A stretch of DNA of 64,000 nt from Nitrosomonas sp. Nm166 (lineage in GTDB: Bacteria > Pseudomonadota > Gammaproteobacteria > Burkholderiales > Nitrosomonadaceae). Every line of letters begins with the position of its first letter. The stretch's first letter is position 1. Below, one piece after another: positions 40,252 to 49,427 of the stretch. The stretch covers positions 20,567 through 84,566 of the forward strand of contig NZ_FONE01000009.1 in the NCBI RefSeq assembly GCF_900112825.1, written 5' to 3'. Made by a program: the position numbers and the translations under genes. The notes under the pieces are model-generated. The model worked only from the letters and a program-made list of their open reading frames with translations. It had not been told where the DNA came from and made no database searches.

Positions 40252-42690
40252 ATGTCGGTTCTATCATTAAATTCCCATGATTTACGCATTCAAATAGACT
40301 CAGATTCCTTAGGATTTTCTGATACTTCAGAATTAGTGCAACTTTCATTGTCATGGATTGGACAGGAGCGGGCGAAGGTGGCAACCTGCTTCGGTTTAAG
40401 TATGACACAACCGGATTATCACTTGTTTGTGCTGGGAGAAATCGGATCGGGTCGGTCTTCATTATTGCAGCAGGCAATAATCACCACAGCGGCTGGCCAA
40501 TCAACACCGCCCGATTTGTGCTATTTATACAATTTTGTTGCACCTGAAAAGCCGCTGGCTTTGCATTTGCCCGCTGGACAAGGGCGCCTGCTGCGGCAGT
40601 CTTTGATGCAATTGGCAAAAGCGCTACCAACAGAAATAACCCAATACCTGAGTGGCCAGGATTTCAAGATTAAAAGTGACCACATTGAGAAAAAATTTAG
40701 AACTGAAGCGATCAAGATTTATACCAAGCTGGATCAAGTTGCAGAATCACTTCATTTCACCATTCATCGTGAAGACGAGCAGATTGTTTTTTCCTTATTG
40801 GATGAGAAAGGCGAGATTCTGACTGAAGAGAGTTTATGGAAACTGCCTCGGACACGCAGAACTGAAATAGAACAGGCTGAGCTTCAATTGCATGAAGCCA
40901 TAATTCTCTATTTTGAAGAGATCAATAAAATTAGCAAAGAAAAGAATGTGGCACTGGCGGCATTGCGGCGTCGTGTCGTGCAACCTCTATTGAATCGTGC
41001 GTTGAAGAAAATTCAGGATGGATTACAAAAGCAGTTAAGGCACAATGTACGATTGAAGACTTATTTTCAGCAAGTAGAATCAGATATTCTGGATAATCTG
41101 ATATTGTTTGGCACTATCGCCGATGAAGAAAAACAACCAGCAGAATTAAATCAGATTTTTTCCCGTTATCAGATCAATCTGGTGGTGGACAATGCCGAGT
41201 TGTATGGAGCACCTGTCATTGTCGAGGATAATCCTTCGTCTTATGCCTTGTTTGGCAATATTAATTATCAGTTTGAGAATGGAAAGCTGAAAACCGATTT
41301 CATGCATATTCGAGCAGGCAGTTTGCTTAAAGCGCATGGCGGGTTTCTCATGTTACATCTGAGTGACTTGCTGACGGATATGCAATTATGGGTAAAATTG
41401 CGGCGATTTTTACGCAGTAAACGGCTTCAAATTGAAGAACCTGGCTCAGCATTAACTTCCAATATACCAATATCGCTGGAGCCCGAAGCAGTAGAAGTAA
41501 ATGTCAAAATCATTCTGGTCGGTTCACGTGAACAATATTACGCATTACAGGAAGCTGATCCTGAGTTTATGCGGCGTTTTCGTGTGAAAGTGGATTTTGC
41601 TGAGAGTTTCATTGCCAGTGCGGAAACTTACCACGCATCGGCTATTTTTGTGGCGCATGCCTGCGATCATTTAAAATTACCGCATTTTTCTGCGGCTGCA
41701 GTCGCGCGTTTACTGGAAGAATCCCATCGTGAAGTCGATGATCAGAAACGCCAGAGCGCCATTTTTGCGCGTACCGAGATGCTGGTGCTGGAGAGCACCG
41801 CCTTATGCAATGCCCGTCATGGGCGTATCGTGGAAGTGATGGATATCGACACAGCACTGCAAGCGCGCACCCTGCGTCACAACTATCCGGATGTAAGCTT
41901 GCAGGAATCCATTCTTGAGGGCGAAATCTCTATTACATTACAGGGCGCCAGAGTAGGGCAGCTCAATGCGTTGATGCAGGTGGATTTGGGCGACCATCGC
42001 TTTGGCACGCCAGTGCGAGTTACTGCACGTACTTTCGCCGGAGAAGACGGGGTATTGAATATTGCCCGTGAAGTTGAAATGTCCGGTCCGATTCATGATA
42101 AAGGCGTGCTGATATTGCAAAATTATTTAGCTGCCTTGTTTGCCCATATTGCACCGTTGGCGCTTAATGCATCGATTGTTTTTGAGCAGGAATATAGCAG
42201 CATTGAAGGAGATTCGGCTTCATGTGCCGAGTTATATGCACTGCTGTCATCGCTGGCGGGGTTACCGTTGAATCAAAGTATCGCGGTGACAGGTGCATTG
42301 AATCAATATGGCGAGGTATTACCGATTGGTGGGATCAATGACAAGATTGAGGGTCACTTCAATCTGTGTGAAAAAATCGGACTGACGGGTTACCAGGGCG
42401 TTCTGATCCCGCATCATAACCGGCGACATTTAATGCTGAATTACAAAGTCATCGAAGCTGTGGAAAAAGGCTTATTTACGATTTATACGATGGAGCATGT
42501 CACACAAGGACTGGCGTTGCTCACCGGGTTGTCAGCGGGAACCATCGAGCCTGGCCGCACGGCTGGTTATCCCCACGATACCGTTCTGGGCAATGCGCAG
42601 CGAACGTTACTGATTTTCCGTCGCGCCTGTCAAATGACGCAACATCCACGAACCGAGCATAGAAGGCTTCCATCACGTACGGAAAAATGA
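40252..42690 (+). CDS. Lon-like ATP-dependent protease, AAA_32 type
   Basis: 812 residues. An N-terminal AAA+ region with helical insertion is followed by a C-terminal Lon (S16) protease domain. The catalytic dyad is Ser655 in EGDSASCAELY and Lys698 in GGINDKIEGH. The P-loop reads GEIGSGRSS (62-70), with Arg68 replacing the usual Lys. This matches the LonB/YcbZ-like group of bacterial 'Lon-related' proteases, not housekeeping Lon, which has an N-terminal LAN domain. Cytoplasmic; substrates unknown. Single gene with its own upstream region. Confidence 0.87.
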   Translation: MSVLSLNSHDLRIQIDSDSLGFSDTSELVQLSLSWIGQERAKVATCFGLSMTQPDYHLFVLGEIGSGRSSLLQQAIITTAAGQSTPPDLCYLYNFVAPEKPLALHLPAGQGRLLRQSLMQLAKALPTEITQYLSGQDFKIKSDHIEKKFRTEAIKIYTKLDQVAESLHFTIHREDEQIVFSLLDEKGEILTEESLWKLPRTRRTEIEQAELQLHEAIILYFEEINKISKEKNVALAALRRRVVQPLLNRALKKIQDGLQKQLRHNVRLKTYFQQVESDILDNLILFGTIADEEKQPAELNQIFSRYQINLVVDNAELYGAPVIVEDNPSSYALFGNINYQFENGKLKTDFMHIRAGSLLKAHGGFLMLHLSDLLTDMQLWVKLRRFLRSKRLQIEEPGSALTSNIPISLEPEAVEVNVKIILVGSREQYYALQEADPEFMRRFRVKVDFAESFIASAETYHASAIFVAHACDHLKLPHFSAAAVARLLEESHREVDDQKRQSAIFARTEMLVLESTALCNARHGRIVEVMDIDTALQARTLRHNYPDVSLQESILEGEISITLQGARVGQLNALMQVDLGDHRFGTPVRVTARTFAGEDGVLNIAREVEMSGPIHDKGVLILQNYLAALFAHIAPLALNASIVFEQEYSSIEGDSASCAELYALLSSLAGLPLNQSIAVTGALNQYGEVLPIGGINDKIEGHFNLCEKIGLTGYQGVLIPHHNRRHLMLNYKVIEAVEKGLFTIYTMEHVTQGLALLTGLSAGTIEPGRTAGYPHDTVLGNAQRTLLIFRRACQMTQHPRTEHRRLPSRTEK

Positions 42691-42843
42691 TCGTAAATCA
42701 GCTTGCAGGCTATATTTTATCCATAATATATGAATCAGGTCCTTGTTACCTTATTATCGGAATCACCGTGATTGCGTATATAATGCACCCTCTGACGAAT
42801 TACCTGAAATTAGCATATTGCAATTTCCTATAGCTCTCTGATC

Positions 42844-44070
42844 ATGCGTCCAATTTTAAAATCCAGCAAGCTCGCCAATGTGTGTTATGACATTCGTGGT
42901 CCGGTCATGGAGCGCGCAAAGCAAATGGAAGAAGAAGGCCATCACATTATCAAGCTCAACATTGGCAATCCGGCGACGTTTGGTTTTGATGTGCCGGAGG
43001 AAATCTTGCAGGATGTCATTCGCAATTTATCGGATGCTTCAGGCTATTGCGATTCCAAAGGCCTGTTTGCCGCGCGCAAGGCGATTATGCATTACACGCA
43101 GGAAAAACAGATCAAGAATGTACAACTGGATGATATCTTTATTGGAAATGGTGTATCCGAGTTGGTAGTTTTAACAATGCAGGCGCTACTGGATAATGGC
43201 GATGAAGTCTTGATTCCGATGCCGGATTATCCGTTATGGACGGCTGCGGTTGTGCTTTCCGGGGGCGTGGCAAAGCATTATCTGTGTGACGAAGCCTCGG
43301 GATGGCTACCCGATCTGGATGATATTCGCGCCAAAATTACACCCAGAACACGCGCCATCGTCATCATTAATCCGAATAACCCTACCGGTGCGTTGTATCC
43401 CAAGGAATTGCTGCTGGAGATCATCGAAATTGCGCGCCAGCGTCAATTGATTATTTATGCGGATGAGATTTATGACAAGATTTTGTACGAACAGGCAGTA
43501 CATACGTCGATCGCTTCATTGGCCGATGATGTGTTGTTTGTGACCTTCAATGGCTTGTCGAAAAACTACCGTGCGGCTGGTTTTCGCTCCGGCTGGGCCG
43601 TGGTTTCCGGAGAAAAGAACCATGCGCGTGATTACATTGCCGGGTTGAATATGCTTGCTTCCATGCGGTTATGCGCCAATGTGCCGTCGCAATTTGGCAT
43701 TCAGACGGCGCTGGGCGGTTATCAAAGTATTTATGATCTGACACTGCCAACCGGTCGACTGATGCGTCAGCGCGACACGGCATGGAATTTATTGACGGAT
43801 ATTCCAGGCGTGAGCTGTTTTAAGCCACAGGCCGCCCTGTATTTGTTTCCACGTCTGGATCCTGAAATTTATCCGATTGAGGACGATCAGCAATTTGTGC
43901 TGGACCTGTTGCTGGAAGAAAAGGTTCTGTTGGTGCAGGGCACCGGTTTTAACTGGCAGCACCCCGATCACTTCCGTGTGGTGTTTTTACCCAATGCCGA
44001 TGATCTGACGGAAGCCATAGGGCGTATCGCGAATTTTTTGCAGCGCTATCGGAAACGCCATAAGACATAA
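42844..44070 (+). CDS. alaA: Alanine/glutamate-pyruvate aminotransferase AlaA
   Basis: 408 residues, fold type I PLP enzyme. Lys240 in FNGLSKNYRAAGFRSGW is the PLP lysine; upstream are INPNNPTGALYP and YADEIYDKILYE. The N-terminus (SSKLANVCYDIRGPVMERAK) is typical of AlaA. It makes alanine from pyruvate and glutamate. In many betaproteobacteria alaA directly precedes hom and thrC, as here (87 bp to hom). Confidence 0.92.
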   Translation: MRPILKSSKLANVCYDIRGPVMERAKQMEEEGHHIIKLNIGNPATFGFDVPEEILQDVIRNLSDASGYCDSKGLFAARKAIMHYTQEKQIKNVQLDDIFIGNGVSELVVLTMQALLDNGDEVLIPMPDYPLWTAAVVLSGGVAKHYLCDEASGWLPDLDDIRAKITPRTRAIVIINPNNPTGALYPKELLLEIIEIARQRQLIIYADEIYDKILYEQAVHTSIASLADDVLFVTFNGLSKNYRAAGFRSGWAVVSGEKNHARDYIAGLNMLASMRLCANVPSQFGIQTALGGYQSIYDLTLPTGRLMRQRDTAWNLLTDIPGVSCFKPQAALYLFPRLDPEIYPIEDDQQFVLDLLLEEKVLLVQGTGFNWQHPDHFRVVFLPNADDLTEAIGRIANFLQRYRKRHKT

Positions 44071-44157
44071 TCAAAGCATGTTTTACTATTTATTTCTTGC
44101 CTTCCGGCTCATATAATCCGGCAGGCGATACAATCCGTTTTTTAACTTTTGAATTTT

Positions 44158-45468
44158 ATGAAACCCATTCATATTGGCATACTAGGCGCTGGTACTGTTG
44201 GCGGTGGCACGTATACGGTTCTCAAACGCAATCAGGAAGAAATAACTCGTCGCGCAGGGCGCGCAATTGCCGTCAAAATGATCGCCGATAAGGACCTGGC
44301 CAAAGCGCGCAAACTGGCAGATCAAGGTGTCATTGTCACCGATAATGCGCATGAAATCACCACGCACCCCGATATCGATATTGTGGTTGAGCTTATTGGC
44401 GGGCAAACGATTGCCAAGGACCTGATACTGGAGGCGATTGCGCAAGGCAAGCATGTCGTAACTGCCAATAAGGCGCTGTTGGCCAATCACGGCACCGAAA
44501 TATTTGCCGCAGCGCGTGCGAAGGGTGTGATCGTCGCTTTTGAAGCTGCTGTAGCAGGCGGCGTACCGATTATCAAAGCGCTACGCGAAGGGTTAACTGC
44601 CAACCGCATCATCTGGATTGCCGGCATCATCAATGGCACCGCGAATTTTATTCTTTCTGAGATGCGCGAGAAGGGGCTATCCTTCACTCAAGTTCTTGAG
44701 CAGGCGCAAAAGCTGGGTTATGCCGAAGCTGATCCTACCTATGACGTTGAAGGTATCGATGCTGCCCATAAAATCACTTTGATGGCAGCAATTGCATTTG
44801 GCATACCGGTACAATTCAGTAAAGTATATACCGAAGGCATTACCAAACTGACCGGTGAAGACATTCGTTATGCTGAAGAACTCGGTTATCGCATCAAGCT
44901 GCTGGGGATTACCAAGCGAGTGGAAAAGGGTATCGAACTGCGTGTGCATCCCACCTTAATTCCGGTGCGACGTTTAATTGCCAATGTCGAGGGTGTGATG
45001 AATGCCGTAGTGGTCAAAGGTGATGCGGTCGGCGCAACGCTCTACTATGGTGCCGGGGCAGGCGCTGAGCCGACTGCCAGTTCAGTGATTGCTGATCTGG
45101 TGGATGTCACGCGACTGCAAACCGCCGATCCGATGCATCGTGTTCCGGCCCTGTCATTTCAACCGGATTTATTGTCAGATACGCCGGTCATACCGATGGA
45201 AGAGGTAGAAACTTCGTATTACCTGAGAATGCAGGTGATTGATAAACCTGGCGTGATGGCTGAGATTACCCGTATCGTGGCAGATTATAATATTTCCATC
45301 AGCGCTATGATTCAAAAGGAAGCTCATGATTCAGACAGGGTCAGCATCATTATGCTTACGCACCTGACCGTGGAGAAAAATATCAACGCGGCCATTGTCC
45401 GCATTGAATCGTTGCCGGTGGTCACCGATAAGGTGATCCGGATTCGTATTGAAGAATTGAATAATTAG
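44158..45468 (+). CDS. hom: Homoserine dehydrogenase
   Basis: 436 residues from the ATG at 44158. NAD(P)-binding GILGAGTVGGGTY starts at residue 8; the catalytic core has KALLANHG, GIINGTANFILSEM and AEADPTYDVEGIDAAHK, and the C-terminal ACT domain (YYLRMQVIDKPGVMAEITRI) gives threonine feedback. It reduces aspartate semialdehyde to homoserine. thrC follows after 74 bp; thrB is absent from the cluster. Confidence 0.95.
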   Translation: MKPIHIGILGAGTVGGGTYTVLKRNQEEITRRAGRAIAVKMIADKDLAKARKLADQGVIVTDNAHEITTHPDIDIVVELIGGQTIAKDLILEAIAQGKHVVTANKALLANHGTEIFAAARAKGVIVAFEAAVAGGVPIIKALREGLTANRIIWIAGIINGTANFILSEMREKGLSFTQVLEQAQKLGYAEADPTYDVEGIDAAHKITLMAAIAFGIPVQFSKVYTEGITKLTGEDIRYAEELGYRIKLLGITKRVEKGIELRVHPTLIPVRRLIANVEGVMNAVVVKGDAVGATLYYGAGAGAEPTASSVIADLVDVTRLQTADPMHRVPALSFQPDLLSDTPVIPMEEVETSYYLRMQVIDKPGVMAEITRIVADYNISISAMIQKEAHDSDRVSIIMLTHLTVEKNINAAIVRIESLPVVTDKVIRIRIEELNN

Positions 45469-45542
45469 GGCAGTGCTGCCAATTTCTCGCGGATATTGAT
45501 TGCATACAATCAATGACCGCTATTTGATCATTAAAGTTAAAC

Positions 45543-46961
45543 ATGCGTTATATTTCAACCCGTGGCGGGATGCCACCCAAATCTTTTTCTGAAATACTGT
45601 TGAGTGGTTTATCTCCTGACGGCGGGCTGGCGATACCGGAAACCTATCCGCAAATCACTGCAGCAGAATTAGATGCGTGGCGCGGATTGAACTATCAGTC
45701 GCTTGCCTTTGAAATACTTTCTCGTTTTGTCGATGATATCCCCGCAGAAGATTTACGCAGAATCATCGACCGAACCTATACCTCTGAAATATTCGGCAAC
45801 ACCGATATCACACCGCTGAAAACCCTGGAACCCGGCCTGCATATCCTGGGGTTATCCAACGGGCCAACATTGGCGTTCAAGGATATTGCCATGCAGTTAC
45901 TGGGTAATCTTTTCCAATATCAGCTTGAGAAAATAGGCAATGAATTAAACATACTCGGTGCGACATCGGGTGATACCGGTTCCAGCGCGGAATACGCCAT
46001 GCGCGGCAAGCGTGGGATCCGTGTGTTCATGCTTTCTCCGCTGGGAAAAATGAGTCGCTTCCAGACGGCGCAGATGTTCTCATTGCAGGATAAAAATATT
46101 TTTAATATTGCGATTCGCGGGGTATTCGATGATTGCCAGGATATCGTGAAGGCAGTCAGTAATGATCGTGCCTTCAAACAAGCGCATCGGATCGGCACCG
46201 TCAATTCGATCAATTGGGCGCGGATTGTGGCGCAGGTGGTTTATTACTTTAAGGGTTATTTTGCTGCAACTAAAAATAACGATGAGCAAGTGTCATTTGC
46301 CGTGCCATCCGGAAATTTTGGTAATATCTGTGCGGGTCATGTGGCACGCATGATGGGATTGCCGATTAAGCATCTGATTCTGGCAACCAATGAAAATGAC
46401 GTCTTGGACGAGTTCTTCAAAACCGGCATTTACCGGCCACGCACAACAACAGAAACAAAGCATACCAGCAGCCCGTCGATGGATATTTCCAAAGCCTCTA
46501 ACTTCGAGCGCTTTATTTCTGATCTGACGAGCAGAAATGCGAATCAAGTTGCTGAATTATGGGCAGAAGTAGATAATGGTAAGGCATTTGATCTGTCAGC
46601 TACACCATTTTTTGAAAAAATAAAAGACTATGGTTTTGTATCAGGCAATAGTAATCATGCTGCACGCATTGCAACGATTCGTGAAATTTATCAGAAATAT
46701 CATGTGTTAGTGGATACGCATACTGCGGATGGCTTAAAAGTTGGACAAGCGCATCGTGAAGCGGATATTCCATTGATTTGCCTAGAAACGGCACAAGCAG
46801 CAAAATTCGCTGAAAGTATCATCGAAGCCATTGGTCAAGAACCCAAGCGTCCGGCTGGTTTTGAGAATTTGGAGGATCTGCCGCAACGTTATGTGGTTAA
46901 GGACGCTGATGTGCAAGCCATCAAGGCCTATATTGATGAACAATGTAATGCATCTGTATAG
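45543..46961 (+). CDS. thrC: Threonine synthase
   Basis: 472 residues, fold type II PLP enzyme of the long proteobacterial type. PLP lysine is Lys113 in GPTLAFKDIAMQ; the phosphate/PLP loop is GATSGDTGSSAEYA, and SGNFGNICAGH lies in the middle. It converts phosphohomoserine to threonine. The N-terminus MRYISTRG is the usual family start. Confidence 0.95.
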   Translation: MRYISTRGGMPPKSFSEILLSGLSPDGGLAIPETYPQITAAELDAWRGLNYQSLAFEILSRFVDDIPAEDLRRIIDRTYTSEIFGNTDITPLKTLEPGLHILGLSNGPTLAFKDIAMQLLGNLFQYQLEKIGNELNILGATSGDTGSSAEYAMRGKRGIRVFMLSPLGKMSRFQTAQMFSLQDKNIFNIAIRGVFDDCQDIVKAVSNDRAFKQAHRIGTVNSINWARIVAQVVYYFKGYFAATKNNDEQVSFAVPSGNFGNICAGHVARMMGLPIKHLILATNENDVLDEFFKTGIYRPRTTTETKHTSSPSMDISKASNFERFISDLTSRNANQVAELWAEVDNGKAFDLSATPFFEKIKDYGFVSGNSNHAARIATIREIYQKYHVLVDTHTADGLKVGQAHREADIPLICLETAQAAKFAESIIEAIGQEPKRPAGFENLEDLPQRYVVKDADVQAIKAYIDEQCNASV

Positions 46962-47096
46962 CCTATTCATTTAGTATATTTTTTGCAGTGTTTCCAGATA
47001 TACTAATTCAGTAACAAGTAAGTCGGTATATACTTGGTGCGCTGTTGGATTATGGCGCTACAGTTTGAACCGTATTCAAATCATCCGGAGCCAGTA

Positions 47097-47792
47097 ATGA
47101 AATTTTCTATTTACCGCTACGATCCCGATAAAGATGAAAAACCTTATATGCGCGATTACGATGTGCAGTTGGCGACTACTGACAAAATGTTGCTGGATGC
47201 GCTGCTACGCATTAAAACGACCGATGATAGTCTGAGTCTGCGTCGTTCCTGCCGTGAAGGGGTATGCGGTTCAGATGCAATGAATATTAATGGCCGTAAT
47301 GGGCTGGCATGTATTACACCGGTCAGTAGCTTAAAAGAGCCGGTAGAAATACGTCCATTGCCTGGTTTGCCGGTTATTCGAGATTTGATTGTTGATATGA
47401 CGCAATTCTTTCAGCAGTACCATTCCGTCAAACCCTATCTCATCAATAATGATCCACCTCCTGAAACAGAGCGGTTACAATCCCCTGAAGAGAGAGCAGC
47501 TTTAGATGGGTTTTATGAATGCATTTTATGTGCTTGTTGTTCAACGGCTTGTCCTTCTTTCTGGTGGAATCCAGATAAATTTGTAGGGCCTGCAGGATTG
47601 CTGCAGGCCTATCGCTTCCTGGCCGATAGTCGGGATCAAGCGACTGCTGAGAGACTGGATAATCTGGAGGACCCCTATCGACTGTTTCGCTGCCATTCCA
47701 TCATGAATTGTGTCGATGTTTGTCCTAAAGGATTAAATCCGACCGAGGCAATCGGCAAGATCAAGGATATGATGGTTAAAAGAATGGTATGA
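47097..47792 (+). CDS. sdhB: Succinate dehydrogenase iron-sulfur subunit
   Basis: 231 residues from the ATG at 47097, with GGAG six bases upstream; an in-frame ATG at 47043 would add an unusual extension. Cysteines for [2Fe-2S] are in SCREGVCGSDAMNINGRNGLAC's region, and for [4Fe-4S]/[3Fe-4S] in CILCACCSTACP and CHSIMNCVDVCP. It carries electrons from SdhA to quinone in complex II. sdhC, sdhD and sdhA, which normally precede it, are absent; thrC is upstream instead. sdhE overlaps its end by 4 bp. Confidence 0.95.
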   Translation: MKFSIYRYDPDKDEKPYMRDYDVQLATTDKMLLDALLRIKTTDDSLSLRRSCREGVCGSDAMNINGRNGLACITPVSSLKEPVEIRPLPGLPVIRDLIVDMTQFFQQYHSVKPYLINNDPPPETERLQSPEERAALDGFYECILCACCSTACPSFWWNPDKFVGPAGLLQAYRFLADSRDQATAERLDNLEDPYRLFRCHSIMNCVDVCPKGLNPTEAIGKIKDMMVKRMV

Positions 47793-48022
47793 AGGAATTC
47801 GAGCGTGCACGCTGGCGATGCCGGCGTGGTTTGCTTGAGTTGGATATCGTTTTGCTGCGTTTTATGGATCGGTATTACATGCAGTTGGATGAGCAGGGAT
47901 TGGAGCAATTTGAACAGCTGCTCGCCTTACCGGACAATGATTTGTGGGATTTGATTACGAGCAAACAAGTCACTACAAATGATAACTTGCGGCAGGTATT
48001 GGAATTACTGCAAAAAAGCTAG
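47789..48022 (+). CDS. sdhE: Succinate dehydrogenase assembly factor (FAD assembly)
   Basis: 77 residues. The signature RRGLLELD carries the RGxxE motif required to promote covalent flavinylation of SdhA. Helical bundle ending DLWDLITSKQ. It begins at an ATGA overlap with sdhB, so the two are translationally coupled. Confidence 0.92.
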   Translation: MKEFERARWRCRRGLLELDIVLLRFMDRYYMQLDEQGLEQFEQLLALPDNDLWDLITSKQVTTNDNLRQVLELLQKS

Positions 48023-48104
48023 ATTTCAGGTGTATATTGCGGTTCTGAACCTTTTAATCGTGCATATCATATAGTTAATTGTACGCAACAAGTGGAGAAG
48101 TAAA

Positions 48105-49406
48105 ATGGCACAAAAGGGCGTGGCAACTTTAAATCTTAACAATGGCAGCGAACCCATCGAATTGCCCGTTTTATCTGGAACGATGGGACCTGATGTGGTT
48201 GATATTCGCACACTGCATGCAAAAAGCGGGATGTTTACTTTTGATCCCGGATATCTGTCCACAGCCAGCAACAGCTCTAACATCACCTTTATTGATGGTG
48301 ACAAGGGTATTTTGTTATACCGTGGCTACCCGATCGAGCAGCTTGCGACACAGTGTGATTTTATCGATGTCTGTTATCTGCTGCTGAATGGTGAGTTACC
48401 TACCCAGGAGCAGAAATCAGAATTTGATCGTGCGATTAAAAATCATTCGATGCTGCACGAACAATTGGTCAGGTTTTATAGCGGATTCAGGCGAGATGCG
48501 CATCCCATGGCAGTCATGGTGGGTGTGGTCGGTGCATTATCTGCGTTTTATCATGAAGCGTTGAATATTTCAGATCCGTCGCATCGAGAGCAATCTGCAT
48601 TCCGGCTCATCGCAAAATTACCTACGATTACGGCGATGGCTTATAAATACAATATTGGTCAACCGTTTATCTATCCGCAGAATCGCTTGAGTTATGCAGA
48701 GAATTTTCTGCATATGATGTTTGCGGTACCTACCGAAGAATACGAAGCGAATCCAGTGATTGTCCGGGCACTGGATCGGATTTTAATTTTGCATGCGGAC
48801 CATGAACAGAACGCTTCCACTTCAACAGTCCGCTTGGCTGGCTCCAGCGGTGCCAATCCTTTTGCCTGTATTTCTGCAGGCATCTCCTGTTTATGGGGAC
48901 CTGCGCACGGTGGTGCCAATGAAGCCTGTCTGCATATGCTGGAAGAAATTGGCGATGTTTCACGCATTGATGAATATATAAAACGTGCCAAAGATAAAAA
49001 TGATAACTATCGATTAATGGGTTTTGGCCACCGGGTCTACAAGAATTTCGATCCCCGGGCAAAGCTGATGCGAGAAACTTGCCATGAGGTTTTAAATGAA
49101 CTGGGCCTGCAAAATGACCGCTTATTTAAACTGGCCTTGCAACTCGAGAAGATCGCGCTGGAAGATGACTATTTCATTTCCCGCAAACTCTACCCGAATG
49201 TTGACTTCTATTCCGGTATTGTGCAGCGTGCGCTAGGGATACCTACCAGCATGTTTACCGCTATTTTTGCAATGGCAAGAACCGTGGGATGGGTTGCACA
49301 GTGGAATGAAATGGTTTCTGATCCAGCTTACAAGATCGGGCGCCCACGTCAACTGTATACCGGTACCACTATGCGGGATGTTCCTAGTTCGTATTCAAGA
49401 AAATAG
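48105..49406 (+). CDS. gltA: Citrate synthase, type II
   Basis: 433 residues, the hexameric NADH-sensitive length class. Catalytic-site sequences [16 protein letters not shown] and [16 protein letters not shown] contain the two His, with the Asp further along. An N-terminal beta domain ([15 protein letters not shown]) supports type II. GGAGAAG precedes the ATG. Entry enzyme of the TCA cycle, 21 bp before sucA. Confidence 0.96.
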   Translation: MAQKGVATLNLNNGSEPIELPVLSGTMGPDVVDIRTLHAKSGMFTFDPGYLSTASNSSNITFIDGDKGILLYRGYPIEQLATQCDFIDVCYLLLNGELPTQEQKSEFDRAIKNHSMLHEQLVRFYSGFRRDAHPMAVMVGVVGALSAFYHEALNISDPSHREQSAFRLIAKLPTITAMAYKYNIGQPFIYPQNRLSYAENFLHMMFAVPTEEYEANPVIVRALDRILILHADHEQNASTSTVRLAGSSGANPFACISAGISCLWGPAHGGANEACLHMLEEIGDVSRIDEYIKRAKDKNDNYRLMGFGHRVYKNFDPRAKLMRETCHEVLNELGLQNDRLFKLALQLEKIALEDDYFISRKLYPNVDFYSGIVQRALGIPTSMFTAIFAMARTVGWVAQWNEMVSDPAYKIGRPRQLYTGTTMRDVPSSYSRK

Positions 49407-49427
49407 CTTCTATTTAAGGCTGCCATT

